From positions 1 through 64,000 of the forward strand of contig JAUNBG010000004.1 of the NCBI GenBank assembly GCA_030527205.1: a stretch of 64,000 bases of DNA. Direction: 5' to 3'. The translations under genes and the position numbers were made by a program. Shown here one piece after another: positions 35,873 to 45,892 of this stretch (position 1 is its first letter; the number at the start of each line of letters is the position of its first letter). The notes under the pieces were generated by a model. It had not been told where the DNA came from. It searched no databases and saw only the letters and a program-made list of their open reading frames with translations. The DNA is from Planctomycetia bacterium (GTDB lineage Bacteria > Planctomycetota > Planctomycetia > Pirellulales > Thermoguttaceae).

Positions 35873-36814
35873 ATGTCTGCGCAATCATTATTTGAGCTTA
35901 AAGGACGTAAAGCTCTGGTTACAGGAGCGGGGGGCGGAATCGGGAAAGCGTACGCAACGGCCTTAGCAATGGCGGGCGCTGATGTCGCTATTGTTGACGT
36001 CAATGAGAAAACCGGAGTCAAAACCGCAGCGGAACTTGCCTCGGTTTACGGCGTTCAATCTTTCTTTCAATTTTGTGACGTTTCATCCGAAGAAAGCGTT
36101 CAAACAATGATCACGAACGTCGTTCAGCATTGGGGACGTCTTGACATCGGCGTCAATAACGCGGGAATCGGAATTCTTGGCGCCGATGAAAATTATGATT
36201 TGGCCGCTTGGAATAAAGTCATTGGAATCAATTTGACCGGCGTCTGGCTTTGCGCTCGCGCCGAAGCTCAAATTTTCATCGAACAGAAATCGGGCGGGAA
36301 AATTATCAATACAGCGTCGATGTCGGCGCGAATTTGTAACTGTAATGCGTCCTATAATGCCAGCAAAGGGGGAGTTGTCGAAATGACCCGAATGCTTGCC
36401 GCTGAATGGGGAAAATATAATATCAATGTCAATTGCATTAGTCCGAGTTATATTCTTTCTCCGATGCATGCGTCAACTCCAATGGAAGCGAGAGCGCGAA
36501 TTCGGGAACTGACCCCGTTGGGTTACGTCGAACGCCCGGAAGATCTTTATGGTCCGTTGATTTTTTTGGCGTCTGACGCATCGAATTATGTAACCGGTCT
36601 CGATCTCCTTGTTGACGGCGGCCATACATTGAACGCCTGGCTTGCCCCATTGGAACGCGAATTGCCGCCGAGAGTTTCGCCGGAACAGGAAATCGTTCAA
36701 CTGAAAAATGACTTAACCGCTTTGGAAGTTCCTTTCGATGAAAATGGAATCAATCGCGAACTTCATCCCGAAATTGCCAATGCGTATCGGGCAATGCTGA
36801 AAATCAACGATTAA
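35873..36814 (+). CDS. SDR-family sugar/polyol dehydrogenase
   Basis: 313 residues. Classical short-chain dehydrogenase: VTGAGGGIGKAYA (NAD(P) binding), DVNEKT acidic residue after the second strand pointing to NAD, NNAGIGILG, catalytic Ser in TASMSA and YNASKGG (Tyr-x-x-x-Lys). The fold ends near residue 255; about 55 further residues (PRVSPEQEIVQLKND...) form an extra tail uncommon in the family. It precedes an FGGY kinase by 18 bp, so the pair most likely oxidises a polyol to a ketose that the kinase phosphorylates (inference). AGGAG precedes the ATG. Confidence 0.9.
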   Translation: MSAQSLFELKGRKALVTGAGGGIGKAYATALAMAGADVAIVDVNEKTGVKTAAELASVYGVQSFFQFCDVSSEESVQTMITNVVQHWGRLDIGVNNAGIGILGADENYDLAAWNKVIGINLTGVWLCARAEAQIFIEQKSGGKIINTASMSARICNCNASYNASKGGVVEMTRMLAAEWGKYNINVNCISPSYILSPMHASTPMEARARIRELTPLGYVERPEDLYGPLIFLASDASNYVTGLDLLVDGGHTLNAWLAPLERELPPRVSPEQEIVQLKNDLTALEVPFDENGINRELHPEIANAYRAMLKIND

Positions 36815-36832
36815 TATCGGAACAGGTTTCTT

Positions 36833-38368
36833 ATGAATAGAAAAATATTGGCTTACGATCTTGGAACCAGCGGAAATAAGGCGACTTTGTTCGATTCGGA
36901 CGGTCATTGCATTGAATCTGTTTTTGTCGAATATCCGACTTTTTATCCGCAAGTCGGTTGGTATGAACAATCGCCGGAAGACTGGTTTCGGGCCGTTGTC
37001 GAAAGTACGCGGAAATTGTTGGACTTAACGAAGGTTTCCGCTCAGGATATATCCTGTCTCGCTTTGTCCGGGCATAGCCTCGGTTGCGTTCCTTTGGATC
37101 GGAACGGTCGTTTGCTTCGTTCACAAACGCCGATTTGGTCGGATGTTCGAGCCCATGAAGAATCGAGTCGTTTTTTTCAGAACGTTGATCCTGCAATTTG
37201 GTATCAAAAGACCGGCGGCGGTTTCTCGCCCGAGCATTATACAATTTTTAAAATGCTTTGGTATCAGAAAAATGAACCGGAAATGCTGGCTCAAACGCAA
37301 AAGATTATTGGAACAAAAGATTATATCAATTATCGTTTGACCGACCGCATTGTTACAGACCCCGGTTATGCGTCAGGTTGCGGCGTTTGGAATCTTCGAA
37401 ATTGGGATTATGATGCGGAACTCCTTCAGGAATCCGGGCTTTCTCGCGATTTATTTCCAGACGTCATTCCGTCAACGGGAATTGTTGGAAATTTAACCTT
37501 GCAAGCGGCGAAAGAATTGGGGCTTACAGAAAAAACAGTCGTTGTCTGCGGAAGCGTCGATAATTCCTGTATGGCTCTCGGAGCTGGAAATACGAAACGA
37601 GGCCGTTATTATGCTTCGCTGGGGTCTTCGTCCTGGATTGCTTTATCAAGCGATCAGTTGGAACTTGACCCCCAAACCAAACCTTATGTTTTTGCGCATG
37701 TTATTCCGGGGTTTTATACAATTGCTCTGGCTCTTTTTTCGTCGGGAACGACTTTTCGTTGGGTTAAGGAAACAATGTGCCGCGATTTGATTGAACAGGG
37801 AAGTCGAGAAAATCGCAACGTTTATGAACTTATGATTGATGAAGCAGAAAAAGGAAGTTCGTTCGGCGCAAACGGTTTGATGATGAACCCCAATTTTGCT
37901 GGCGGGGCTTCTCAAGACGGTTGTCCGGAAATGCGAGGCGCTTTCTTTAATCTTGATTTATCGCATCAAAGAGCCGACGTCATTCGCTCCGTTATGGAAG
38001 GAATCGCGCTGGGAATGCGCAACGTTTTGGAATCCCTTTTCAAGCAGCAATCGCATGAAAATCGAATGACCGTTGTCGGCGGCGGAGCGTTAAGTCCTTT
38101 TTGGCGCCAAATTTATGCCGATACAATGAAGATTTCGCTCGTTAAAAACAATATCGATATGAATGCCGCCGCATTGGGAACCGCCGCTTTGGCCGCAATC
38201 GGAACAGGAATTTGGCCGTCTTTCGATTTCGTCGATCAAGTCATTCAAAATCAAGAGGAAACGAATCCGCAAAATAAAAATGCCGATTTCTATGACAAGC
38301 TTTATGTCAAATATTTACTGATTCGCGATTTAATGATTCAATATGCGAATCAAACCAAAACGTTATGA
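36833..38368 (+). CDS. FGGY-family carbohydrate kinase (xylulokinase-like)
   Basis: 511 residues, full length. ATPase-fold motifs: YDLGTSGNKATLFDSDG at the start, PIWSDVRAHEES, GTKDYINYRLT, CGSVDNSCMALGAG, LGSSSWIALSS and the FGGY signature region MTVVGGGALSPFWRQIYADTM near 415-435. Overall most like xylulokinases (XylB) but substrate is not decided by sequence alone; ribulose or another ketose is possible. Second gene of an SDR-kinase pair. Repeat family A follows within 25 bp of the stop. Confidence 0.9.
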   Translation: MNRKILAYDLGTSGNKATLFDSDGHCIESVFVEYPTFYPQVGWYEQSPEDWFRAVVESTRKLLDLTKVSAQDISCLALSGHSLGCVPLDRNGRLLRSQTPIWSDVRAHEESSRFFQNVDPAIWYQKTGGGFSPEHYTIFKMLWYQKNEPEMLAQTQKIIGTKDYINYRLTDRIVTDPGYASGCGVWNLRNWDYDAELLQESGLSRDLFPDVIPSTGIVGNLTLQAAKELGLTEKTVVVCGSVDNSCMALGAGNTKRGRYYASLGSSSWIALSSDQLELDPQTKPYVFAHVIPGFYTIALALFSSGTTFRWVKETMCRDLIEQGSRENRNVYELMIDEAEKGSSFGANGLMMNPNFAGGASQDGCPEMRGAFFNLDLSHQRADVIRSVMEGIALGMRNVLESLFKQQSHENRMTVVGGGALSPFWRQIYADTMKISLVKNNIDMNAAALGTAALAAIGTGIWPSFDFVDQVIQNQEETNPQNKNADFYDKLYVKYLLIRDLMIQYANQTKTL

Positions 38369-38389
38369 TTTCGACGTTAAACAACTCCA

Positions 38390-38503
38390 AAGGAAGTTCT
38401 AAAAACCTGACGGGAACGCGGACGTCTCATCCGCAGGAACAGGTTTTCGCGACGTTTTCCCAAAATCAGTTTGTTGTAAAAAACAGGTTTTCAGAACTTC
38501 CTT
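38390..38503. repeat. Repeat family A, copy 5
   Basis: 114 bp, AAGGAAGTTCTAAAAA to TTTTCAGAACTTCCTT, with GGAACGCGGACGTCTCATCCGC inside. Begins 22 bp beyond the kinase stop; 38504-38962 shows nothing else recognisable. Confidence 0.9.
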
Positions 38504-38962
38504 CAAGCTTTTTATTCCAAATTCGGCAAGGGATTTGTTTTCTTGCTGAACGTTCAAATTTCCTGTTTCCGTCGTTTGTTTCAACAATAATGGCGACATG
38601 TTTGCGTTTTATGATTGCCATATTCAAGAAGCAGTTGAAGAAGTTTCAAAATTTGGATAACGCTCTTCCGTTATTTGCCATTCAACAAATTGCCGTCCTT
38701 TAACGGATTTTGCTTCTATTGATTGTTTGATATCTGTTGCAATTACTTTTGTTATTGTTGTTGTCAACTTCCATTCTCAACATTCAACGAAAATTCAAGT
38801 CGCGTCTCTTTTTGAGTTCAAGCAGTTTTTAAAGGGAATGAACATAATAACTGCAATTTCAAAAAAAGTTGAAGAAGCTTAGAAAACCGACACAGGAAAC
38901 AAGCCCCCCTTTTGTCATTGTTTACATAGACCAAAAAAACGATGACCAAAGGAGTCTCAAGG

Positions 38963-39172
38963 ATGAGCAACAACACGCATAACGCGACTTATCGACTCAA
39001 CAATTTTATGATAACGCTTAGCGACGCCGTTGTCAAGACGACGCGCAAACCATTTCGATTACGATTACAGGAAAAGGAATTATTGCGTATTTCCCCGGCC
39101 CGTTTAAACCATGAAAAAATAAAAGAACTTCTAAAATGCCTCAATTCCAAGGATTTGAGGCAGGAAAATTAA
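38963..39172 (+). CDS. Small basic hypothetical protein
   Basis: 69 residues starting MSNNTHNATYRLNNFM with a good ribosome-binding site (AAAGGAG, 10 nt spacing to the second Met of the ORF). Basic centre (TTRKPFRLRLQEKELLRI) and no membrane segment. The last codons encode TGCCTCAA...TTTGAGGCA, a hairpin that may serve as transcription terminator inside the gene end. No family recognised. Confidence 0.5.
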   Translation: MSNNTHNATYRLNNFMITLSDAVVKTTRKPFRLRLQEKELLRISPARLNHEKIKELLKCLNSKDLRQEN

Positions 39173-39208
39173 GAAAGAGCATTAAAATAAGGGGAATGCT
39201 TAAAATAA

Positions 39209-39769
39209 TCAAGAGTCCATTCGTAACTGATTGGTCGCGACAAAAATATTATTATGTTGAAGTCCGACAGTAAAACCAAACTCCAAACCGAGTTCTTCCA
39301 GATCATATTGGATATTTTGGATGTCCAGGCGAGGGTCAACTTCAACCTGACTGATCATAACAAAATTTCCGTCCGTTGTAATATAGCCAAATAAGTCGAT
39401 AATATTAATGTCTTTTCCAGCAAGATAACGACTGAACTGGGCAACAATATCTTCTCGATCTTTTCCCGACGCAGTTACAACAAAAGTATTTTCTTTTTTC
39501 GCTGGCGGTCGAACATCTTTTTTTGAAACTTCGCGAGCCAGAACCTGACAATCGTTCATTCCTTCCGAATTCAAAATAATGTCTTCAAGTTCTTTAAGAT
39601 TCCATTTTTGGGGAAGAGTAACGATCATGATCAGCGTAAAATAACTGCTCAAGACAGTTTGACTGCAAGATTCAATATTGCCTTTGAGCTTTGCAATCGC
39701 CGAACTAACGCTGGCAACGATTCCAGGCCGGTCGGTCGAAATAACATTAAAAACATATCCATATCGCAT
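39209..39769 (-). CDS. Double-ACT-domain regulator (GcvR-like)
   Basis: 186 residues consisting of two ACT domains: VFNVISTDRPGIVASVSSAIAKLKGNIESCSQT (1-80) and FVVTASGKDREDIVAQFSRYLAGKDINIIDLFGY (95-175). ACT pairs of this type occur in GcvR and related small amino-acid-sensing regulators. No DNA-binding domain, so it probably acts by protein contact. Stands alone between unrelated genes; the ligand is unknown. Confidence 0.85.
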   Translation of the reverse strand: MRYGYVFNVISTDRPGIVASVSSAIAKLKGNIESCSQTVLSSYFTLIMIVTLPQKWNLKELEDIILNSEGMNDCQVLAREVSKKDVRPPAKKENTFVVTASGKDREDIVAQFSRYLAGKDINIIDLFGYITTDGNFVMISQVEVDPRLDIQNIQYDLEELGLEFGFTVGLQHNNIFVATNQLRMDS

Positions 39770-40148
39770 GAAAATAACCTTATCATTAAGGGAAATAAAA
39801 TGATTCGAATAGAATCAATCGTTTTACAAAACAAAGGAAAAGTTCATTTTTTATTGTTTCAATAATCCGTCCCTTTTGTTTCGAATTTTCGCCCAACTTA
39901 TCAAAATGATCTCCAACAGGCAATTTCCCGATGACATTGAGTCAGCGCCGGATTTCTCCTGAGAGTCATTTTTTTCGCCATTCTCTGTTCCTGTTGACCG
40001 TTCGCGTTGCCTTTTTCAATTTTTGCAAGAACTCAAACTGTAAACGAGCGTTTAAGTTCTTTCTGCGAAATAAAAATGATCAGGAACGTTTAATCTTTGA
40101 GTTTGAAGTTTACGAGCGTTTGATTTATGATTCAACAGAAATAAAACA
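39770..40148. other. Intergenic region without recognisable features
   Basis: 379 bp between the ACT gene start and the argS stop. I see no repeat, RNA or convincing ORF. Confidence 0.5.
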
Positions 40149-42245
40149 TTACATTTTTTCAACCGTTTGAATGCCAAGCAGCAAGAGTCCTTTTTGAATG
40201 GTTCGAGCAGTTAAGTCGCAAAGCAAGAGTCGACTGTTTTTCGTCGAATCATCGCCCGCTTTTAAAACAGGACATTTTTCAAAAAAGGAAGAATAACGAT
40301 TAGCCAACTCGAATAAATAAGTTGTCAATTGATTCGGGCGATAATCTTGAATAACGGCTTCCAAGGCGTCGCCAAACTTGAGTAATTCGAGCCCCAGAGC
40401 TCGTTCTGTCGGTTCTATCAATTTGATTAACGAAGTCGTTTTTCGAGCAACATTGGTTTCTTGGGAAGACGTCTTTTCTGATGATTCTTCATTTTGCGAT
40501 TGAATTTCGGAATCTGTCGTTTTTGAAGAACAGCAACGTTTCCGGAGCTCTTCAATCTCAATATTTCCTCGCGAAAAAATGGATCGAACCCGGGCATAAG
40601 CATATTGCATATAGGTCGCTGTATTGCCATTCATCGCCAACATTTTATCATAACTGAAAACATAATCGCTTTCCCGATTTTGAGCCAAATCGGAATAAAT
40701 CAGCGCTCCGATTCCGATCTTTCGAGCAATTTCCCGACGTTCTGAAGTTGAAATCGTTGCCCCGTCCTTTTTCGCGTCATCATTTGCCGAAACAATATCA
40801 AAAGCGCGACGTTCTGCTTCATCCAAAAGCGATTCCAAACCAACCGTATCGCCGGATCGCGTTTTAAACGGGCGATTGTCATTTCCAAGAATCGTTCCAA
40901 ATTTAACATGAACCAATTTGGCACTGGTTAATGATATTTGTTTGGCAACCGCAAAAAGCAGATCAAAATGCAAAAATTGACGAAAATCGACGACATAAAG
41001 AATTTCGTCGGGACAATAATTTTGTTGCCGATATTCAATTGTTGCCAAATCGGTTGTTGCATAAAGAAACGCTCCGTCTTTCTTCTGAATGAGCATTGGA
41101 ACGTCATAACCGTCAGCAAAAATGCAGACGGCCCCTTCGCTTTCTTTGGCAACGCCTTCTTTTTTAAGTTGGTCAACAAGATTGGACAATCGATCATGAT
41201 AAAAACTTTCGCCTAACGTCAAATCAAAAGAGATTCCAAGTCGATGATAAACGGCGTTAATTTCTTTCATGCAACGAGGCAGAAATTCTTTCCAAAGCTG
41301 ACGATTGGCCGCGTCTCCGTGATGCAATTTCGAAGTTTCCAATAAAACCGCTTGACTTATATCGGAATGCTTTTGAGCTTGTTGAAAAAGATCAGCATTA
41401 TTTTCAACCTGTTCAATTTTTTGCGTCGTTTCTTCAATTTTGGAGTTAAGAGCCGCGACATTTTCTTGAAGACGTTGAAATTCTTTATTCGCTTTTTTAA
41501 GAGATTCTTTTGATTTTTCCGCTTCCGCAGTTTGGCGAATAGAATCCAATGACTTTTTGAATTGTTCAAGTTGTTTTTGAGCGATTTCCAGTTGATTCAA
41601 CAGCGATCCCAATTCTTTTTTCGCGGCATGATAATCCATTATTTGGCGAACAAGTCGATAAAGCCGTCCCAACTCGACAACCGGTTCTTTTTCAAAAGCG
41701 TCCGAATCGAGGAAATGTCGATATCCATAAAAAATCATTCCGAACTGAGTTCCCCAATCGCCGAGATGATTATCTGACAGGACATTATGACCGCAAAAAC
41801 GCAATATTTGATAAAGAGCATTTCCGATGACGGTTGAGCGAATATGTCCAACATGCATTGGTTTTGCGGCATTTGGGGACGAAAAATCAATGATTATGGT
41901 TTTCGGGGAGTCCGTTTTAACAACGCCTAACCGATCGTCTGCGCAGGCCAAAACGAGTTGTTTTTCGAGCCAATCGTTACGAAATTTCAAATTAATGAAA
42001 CCAGGACCTGCAATTTCCGGTTGTTCCAGAATGTCGTCCCAATGCAGATTATGAACGATTTTTTGAGCAATTTCGCGCGGCGGCTGTCCAAGGGCTTTTC
42101 CAATTGGCATTGCAAAGTTCGCCTGATAATCGCCGAATTTCGGATCCATACTGGGACGAATCAGATTAAGATAAGAAGACGCTTCGGGAACAATTGTTTT
42201 TAAAGCAACTTCAAAACGATCTTTTAAAATATTGATAATATTCAT
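40149..42245 (-). CDS. argS: Arginyl-tRNA synthetase with a coiled-coil insertion
   Basis: 698 residues from ATG 42245 (MNIINILKDRF), the family's usual start. N-terminal additional domain, then SSPNAAKPMHVGHIRST containing the HIGH-type motif (131-134), SDNHLGDWGTQFGMI, TTDLATIEYR, and the C-terminal helical anticodon domain (ALGLELLKFGDALEAV...YSSFFEKCPVL). Charges tRNA-Arg; its tRNA-Arg(ACG) lies elsewhere in the window. Two departures: an extra strongly heptad-like segment of about 85 residues (207-293) where relatives have a short linker before LHHGDAANRQLWKEF, and a Ser/Glu/Gln-rich insertion (about 575-610) before the anticodon domain. The catalytic core seems intact. Confidence 0.96.
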   Translation of the reverse strand: MNIINILKDRFEVALKTIVPEASSYLNLIRPSMDPKFGDYQANFAMPIGKALGQPPREIAQKIVHNLHWDDILEQPEIAGPGFINLKFRNDWLEKQLVLACADDRLGVVKTDSPKTIIIDFSSPNAAKPMHVGHIRSTVIGNALYQILRFCGHNVLSDNHLGDWGTQFGMIFYGYRHFLDSDAFEKEPVVELGRLYRLVRQIMDYHAAKKELGSLLNQLEIAQKQLEQFKKSLDSIRQTAEAEKSKESLKKANKEFQRLQENVAALNSKIEETTQKIEQVENNADLFQQAQKHSDISQAVLLETSKLHHGDAANRQLWKEFLPRCMKEINAVYHRLGISFDLTLGESFYHDRLSNLVDQLKKEGVAKESEGAVCIFADGYDVPMLIQKKDGAFLYATTDLATIEYRQQNYCPDEILYVVDFRQFLHFDLLFAVAKQISLTSAKLVHVKFGTILGNDNRPFKTRSGDTVGLESLLDEAERRAFDIVSANDDAKKDGATISTSERREIARKIGIGALIYSDLAQNRESDYVFSYDKMLAMNGNTATYMQYAYARVRSIFSRGNIEIEELRKRCCSSKTTDSEIQSQNEESSEKTSSQETNVARKTTSLIKLIEPTERALGLELLKFGDALEAVIQDYRPNQLTTYLFELANRYSSFFEKCPVLKAGDDSTKNSRLLLCDLTARTIQKGLLLLGIQTVEKM

Positions 42246-42310
42246 TCTTGGTTTTGATTTTCCAGATTCGGGAATATAACGGGAATCGTAATGGGACAGC
42301 AAGTCCGTCG

Positions 42311-42724
42311 TTATTGAATTCGAGATGAAGAATCCTTTGTTGAGGCGTCATTTTTCCAATTGATTTCAACCGCTTTTCCCCAAAGATCTTCCAGCGCATA
42401 AAAGTCTCGTTTTTCCGGTTCGAAAAGATGAACGACAACGTCATCATAATCTAGAACGATCCAACGACTTTCCTGATAGCCCGAGATACTGCGACGCGTA
42501 TCGCCCAATTTTTTTTCAAAATAATCATCAATTTCTTCGCTGATTCCATGAAGCTGACGTCGACTGGAACCGGAACCAATGACAAAAAAGTCGAAACTCT
42601 GCGTCAGTTCGCGCAGATCAAGAACTTTTATTTCTTCGCCTTTATTGTCATTGATAATATTTGCTGCAATAATTGCCCGTTCCAACGATGAAGGAAAGGC
42701 TGATTCTTCGTTTTGAGTTTTCAC
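42311..42724 (-). CDS. rsfS: Ribosomal silencing factor
   Basis: 137 residues. RsfS/Iojap motifs: AANIINDNKGEEIKVLDLRELTQSFDFFVIGSGSSRRQLHGI and ESRWIVLDYDDVVVHLFEPEKRDFYALEDLWG. It binds uL14 on the large subunit and blocks subunit joining when nutrients are short. The start is GTG with GAAGG upstream. It lies 65 bp upstream of argS on the same strand and may be cotranscribed with it. Confidence 0.96.
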   Translation of the reverse strand: MKTQNEESAFPSSLERAIIAANIINDNKGEEIKVLDLRELTQSFDFFVIGSGSSRRQLHGISEEIDDYFEKKLGDTRRSISGYQESRWIVLDYDDVVVHLFEPEKRDFYALEDLWGKAVEINWKNDASTKDSSSRIQ

Positions 42725-43333
42725 AAAAACCTTCGCTTATTCAATTTGATATTCTTACCAAAAAACATAAAACTGTTCGATTGTATTCAAAAGTTCGCAA
42801 ATGAATCGCAAGAGATAAAAGCCGAAAGAATCCGCGATTGGCGAACAGAACAGGGACTTTCAAAAGGGATAAATCGCCCTGAACCTTATCGCAACCGCGC
42901 AAAATTGCTCATCGGAGAGATTTTATCTGTCGAAGCCAGGCAAAGTCATTGTTTCCTGTTAAACATTGAAAATCAACGATTATTGTCCTTTCAATAAGTT
43001 GTCAACTCGCTTTGTTGGAACAAAAATCGTTTCAGACAAAAACGCAAATCAATTTTTTGGAAACAAGAATATCAGAGGAACTCCGATTTGGTTCCAAATT
43101 TTATCGACTTACTTGACCAAATTCTCATTTACGAACTGACGATATTATAAGGCAAAAATTCCTCTTATTCAAGGGAACAGAAAGAAAATTAGAGAGTTTT
43201 TATTTCGTTGCCGATCTCGGCAAACTCGGGTTCTCATCAACCCTATTGAAAATCTCGGATTTGGTTTTCTTATGCTCAACTTCGGAACGGATTAATGAAA
43301 GCGAAATTGGCCGTTATTGCCGAAACTTACAAA

Positions 43334-43443
43334 AAGGAAGTTCAAATAACTTGTTGGGAACGCCGGACGTCTCGTCCAGGAACTGGTTTTTGTGACGTTT
43401 TCCGAACGGTCTTTATTGAAAAAACAGGTTTTTAGAACTTCTT
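43334..43443. repeat. Repeat family A, copy 6
   Basis: AAGGAAGTTCAAATAA on the left, TTTTTAGAACTTCTTAA on the right, with GGAACGCCGGACGTCTCGTCC inside. It lies in the 1025-bp gap 42725-43749 between rsfS and ribE; the rest of this gap shows only AT-rich sequence. Confidence 0.85.
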
Positions 43444-43749
43444 AAAAGCAAAAATCAATTTTTTTTCATTGACTCGAACAGATTCATTGCGTTTGTTGAG
43501 CTTTTTTCCAAAAATAAAAAGAACAACTGACATTAAATAATCCTGTCGCCCTGTTGGAAACGGCAAATGATGTTATAATTAAAATCGATAAAATTTTTAT
43601 CCCGCTTCCCCTTAACGCAAAATCAGACAAAATAATCGCGAATTAGAAACGCAATATTTCAATATTCTCGATTGAAATGGTCTTGATTCGAACGTTTTAA
43701 AATGAATTTTATAAAAATAAGTTGATTTTTGTTCCCAATGGAGAAAAAA

Positions 43750-44349
43750 ATGTTTTCAGGTATTGTCGAAGCAAAAGGACGTATTTCTGCTATTATTTCC
43801 GAACCGCCTGGTTGCAAGCTGGTTGTTGAAGAATCAAAAATCGCTTCGGAAACCAACGTTGCCGACAGCATTGCCGTCAACGGTTGTTGTTTGACGGTTA
43901 TTGAAAAAACCGCTTCAACGTTTACATTTCAAGCAGGTCCCGAAACATTACTCCGAACCAATCTCGGCAAATTGGTTGAAGGTTCGCCCGTTAATCTCGA
44001 AAGAGCCTTGTTAGCGAATTCCCGACTTGGCGGCCATTTTGTCAGCGGACATATCGACGGTTTGGCAGAACTCGTCAAGATTGATGATCAAGGAGAATGG
44101 GCAGATTATTATTTTCGGGTTCCTCAAGAATTGGCCAAAAATATGGCGTCCAAGGGATCAGTTGCTGTTGACGGCGTCAGTTTGACTCTTGTCCGTTGCG
44201 ATAAAGATCTGTTCAGCGTCGCTCTGATTCCCTTTACGCTCAACGTTACAACTCTCGGAACGAAAAAAATCGGCGATAACGTTAACATCGAAACAGATAT
44301 TCTGTCGAAATATGTTCAACGCCTCATCGAATCGCAAGAATGGTCATAA
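43750..44349 (+). CDS. ribE: Riboflavin synthase, alpha chain
   Basis: 199 residues from ATG 43750 (MFSGIVEAKGRI) preceded by GGAG; the ORF opens 7 codons earlier without need. Two lumazine-binding half-domains are visible: VADSIAVNGCCLTVIEK / LRTNLGKLVEGSPVNLERAL / GGHFVSGHIDG in the first, and SKGSVAVDGVSLTLV / FTLNVTTLGTKKIGDNVNIETD in the second. It converts two 6,7-dimethyl-8-ribityllumazine molecules to riboflavin. I looked for an FMN riboswitch upstream and see none. Confidence 0.97.
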   Translation: MFSGIVEAKGRISAIISEPPGCKLVVEESKIASETNVADSIAVNGCCLTVIEKTASTFTFQAGPETLLRTNLGKLVEGSPVNLERALLANSRLGGHFVSGHIDGLAELVKIDDQGEWADYYFRVPQELAKNMASKGSVAVDGVSLTLVRCDKDLFSVALIPFTLNVTTLGTKKIGDNVNIETDILSKYVQRLIESQEWS

Positions 44350-44643
44350 AACGCCAGAGCGAAATGAATCAATCGCTTCAAAAGTTATTTGGATTCAATC
44401 GTCAATCAATTCAAAAACAATTCAAAAGAATAACGTCATTGACGGATGAAATGATTCAAACCTGCTGAAAATCCCGGACAGTTTGTCAAAATCGGCAACG
44501 TCGGGCAAATTGTTGAGGCCAGGATTTGCCCCCAGACCGATTTGGTCTGTTTGTTTCCCTTGCTTTTTCGAAAAAACTGAGTCCTCTCAAAACTTCCAAC
44601 CAATTTGTCTGAAAATGATCTTGAATGAAACTTCAATTGATAT

Positions 44644-45633
44644 ATGTCTGAAACTGATAAACGTCTGAATATAAAAATGATTAATGAAAACGAAAAAAAA
44701 ACAATGTCCGGCTCTTCGAGAAATCAAACGCGAACTTATCTTATGGAACGTTTCGAAACGCTTGGGATTCATCCGCGCGGCAAATTGGGACAAAATTTCC
44801 TCATTGATCTGAATCTGTTGCGATTACTTCATGAATCGGCAAACATTGAAGAAAATGATGTTATTTTGGAAGTTGGAACCGGAACGGGATCCTTGACCGG
44901 TTCGATGTCTGAAAAAGCGGCTTCCGTTATAACGGTCGAAATTGATCCCATTATGTATGAAATGGCCAAACAGGAACTCGCCGATCGAAACAATATTCGA
45001 TTTGTTTTTGCCGATATTTTACGCAACAAAAATCGATTAAATGAGGACGTTTTGCAAATTATTGAAGAGGAAATCAAAGCCGCTCCTGATCGCCGTTTTA
45101 AGTTATGCGCCAATCTTCCTTATTCTGTGGCAACCCCCCTTTTGTCAAATCTTCTTTTGTCGAATCGGCCGCCCTTTTCGATGACGGTTACGATTCAAAA
45201 GGAATTGGCAGATCGAATTGTCGCCAAACCATCGACCAAAGATTACGGAGCTTTGTCTGTTTGGATGCAAGCCATTTGCGACGCCAATATTATTCGAATT
45301 ATGCCCCCGTCTGTTTTTTGGCCGCGTCCGAAAGTTGATTCTGCGATTATTCAACTGCTTTATAATCCCAAAAAACGAAAACGAATTCCCGATTTAAAAT
45401 TTTTGCATGAATTTGTTCGCTCAATCTTTTTTCATCGACGCAAGTTCTTGCGCTCTGTTCTTTGCAGCACATTTAAGAACAAACTGCCGAAAGAAGTTAT
45501 CGATGAGGTTTTGATCGAACTTTCTTTAAACGAAACAAGTCGCGCCGAATCCCTGAGCGTCAAACAGATTTTAACCTTATGCGAAGCGTTTCGAAATCGA
45601 TTGCCGGAAAATGAGCGTTCGCTCTTAAGTTGA
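44644..45633 (+). CDS. rsmA: 16S rRNA (adenine1518/1519-N6) dimethyltransferase
   Basis: 329 residues. KsgA/RsmA motifs: GKLGQNFLIDLNLL, ILEVGTGTGSLTGSM (SAM site), ITVEIDPIMYEMA, FVFADILR, CANLPYSVATPLLSNLL (catalytic N-L-P-Y) and VTIQKELADRI, VFWPRPKVDSAII. It dimethylates two adjacent adenines in the 3' hairpin of 16S rRNA. The start is uncertain: Met at 44644, Met12 or Met21 are all possible and none has a strong ribosome-binding site; conserved sequence begins near residue 40. Confidence 0.95.
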   Translation: MSETDKRLNIKMINENEKKTMSGSSRNQTRTYLMERFETLGIHPRGKLGQNFLIDLNLLRLLHESANIEENDVILEVGTGTGSLTGSMSEKAASVITVEIDPIMYEMAKQELADRNNIRFVFADILRNKNRLNEDVLQIIEEEIKAAPDRRFKLCANLPYSVATPLLSNLLLSNRPPFSMTVTIQKELADRIVAKPSTKDYGALSVWMQAICDANIIRIMPPSVFWPRPKVDSAIIQLLYNPKKRKRIPDLKFLHEFVRSIFFHRRKFLRSVLCSTFKNKLPKEVIDEVLIELSLNETSRAESLSVKQILTLCEAFRNRLPENERSLLS

Positions 45634-45892
45634 CTATTTGCTCAAAATCGCGACTGTTTTCGATTTTTTTCTCAGCTTGGAATGTCAATTTTAAGTTTCA
45701 AAAGCAACAACAGATTTTTATCGAATTATGACTGACGCAAACCTCTTAAAACTCAAAATCGTTTGAATTGCAAACCGGACAACCCATTCCAAGACCAGAA
45801 TCCCCGTCTGTCGCCCAGATTGATTCGACATAAAATGATTCTTGTTAATTCATAAAGTTTAATTCAATCAAGACTTAATAAGAAAGTTTAAA

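Noticed and set aside
42713-42997. 94-codon ORF divergent from rsfS
   Set aside because: Begins at a TTG inside the rsfS 5' end, has no ribosome-binding site and no recognisable family.
43560-43749. FMN riboswitch upstream of riboflavin synthase
   Set aside because: I looked for the conserved AGGGGCGG-type segments and multi-stem layout and did not see them.
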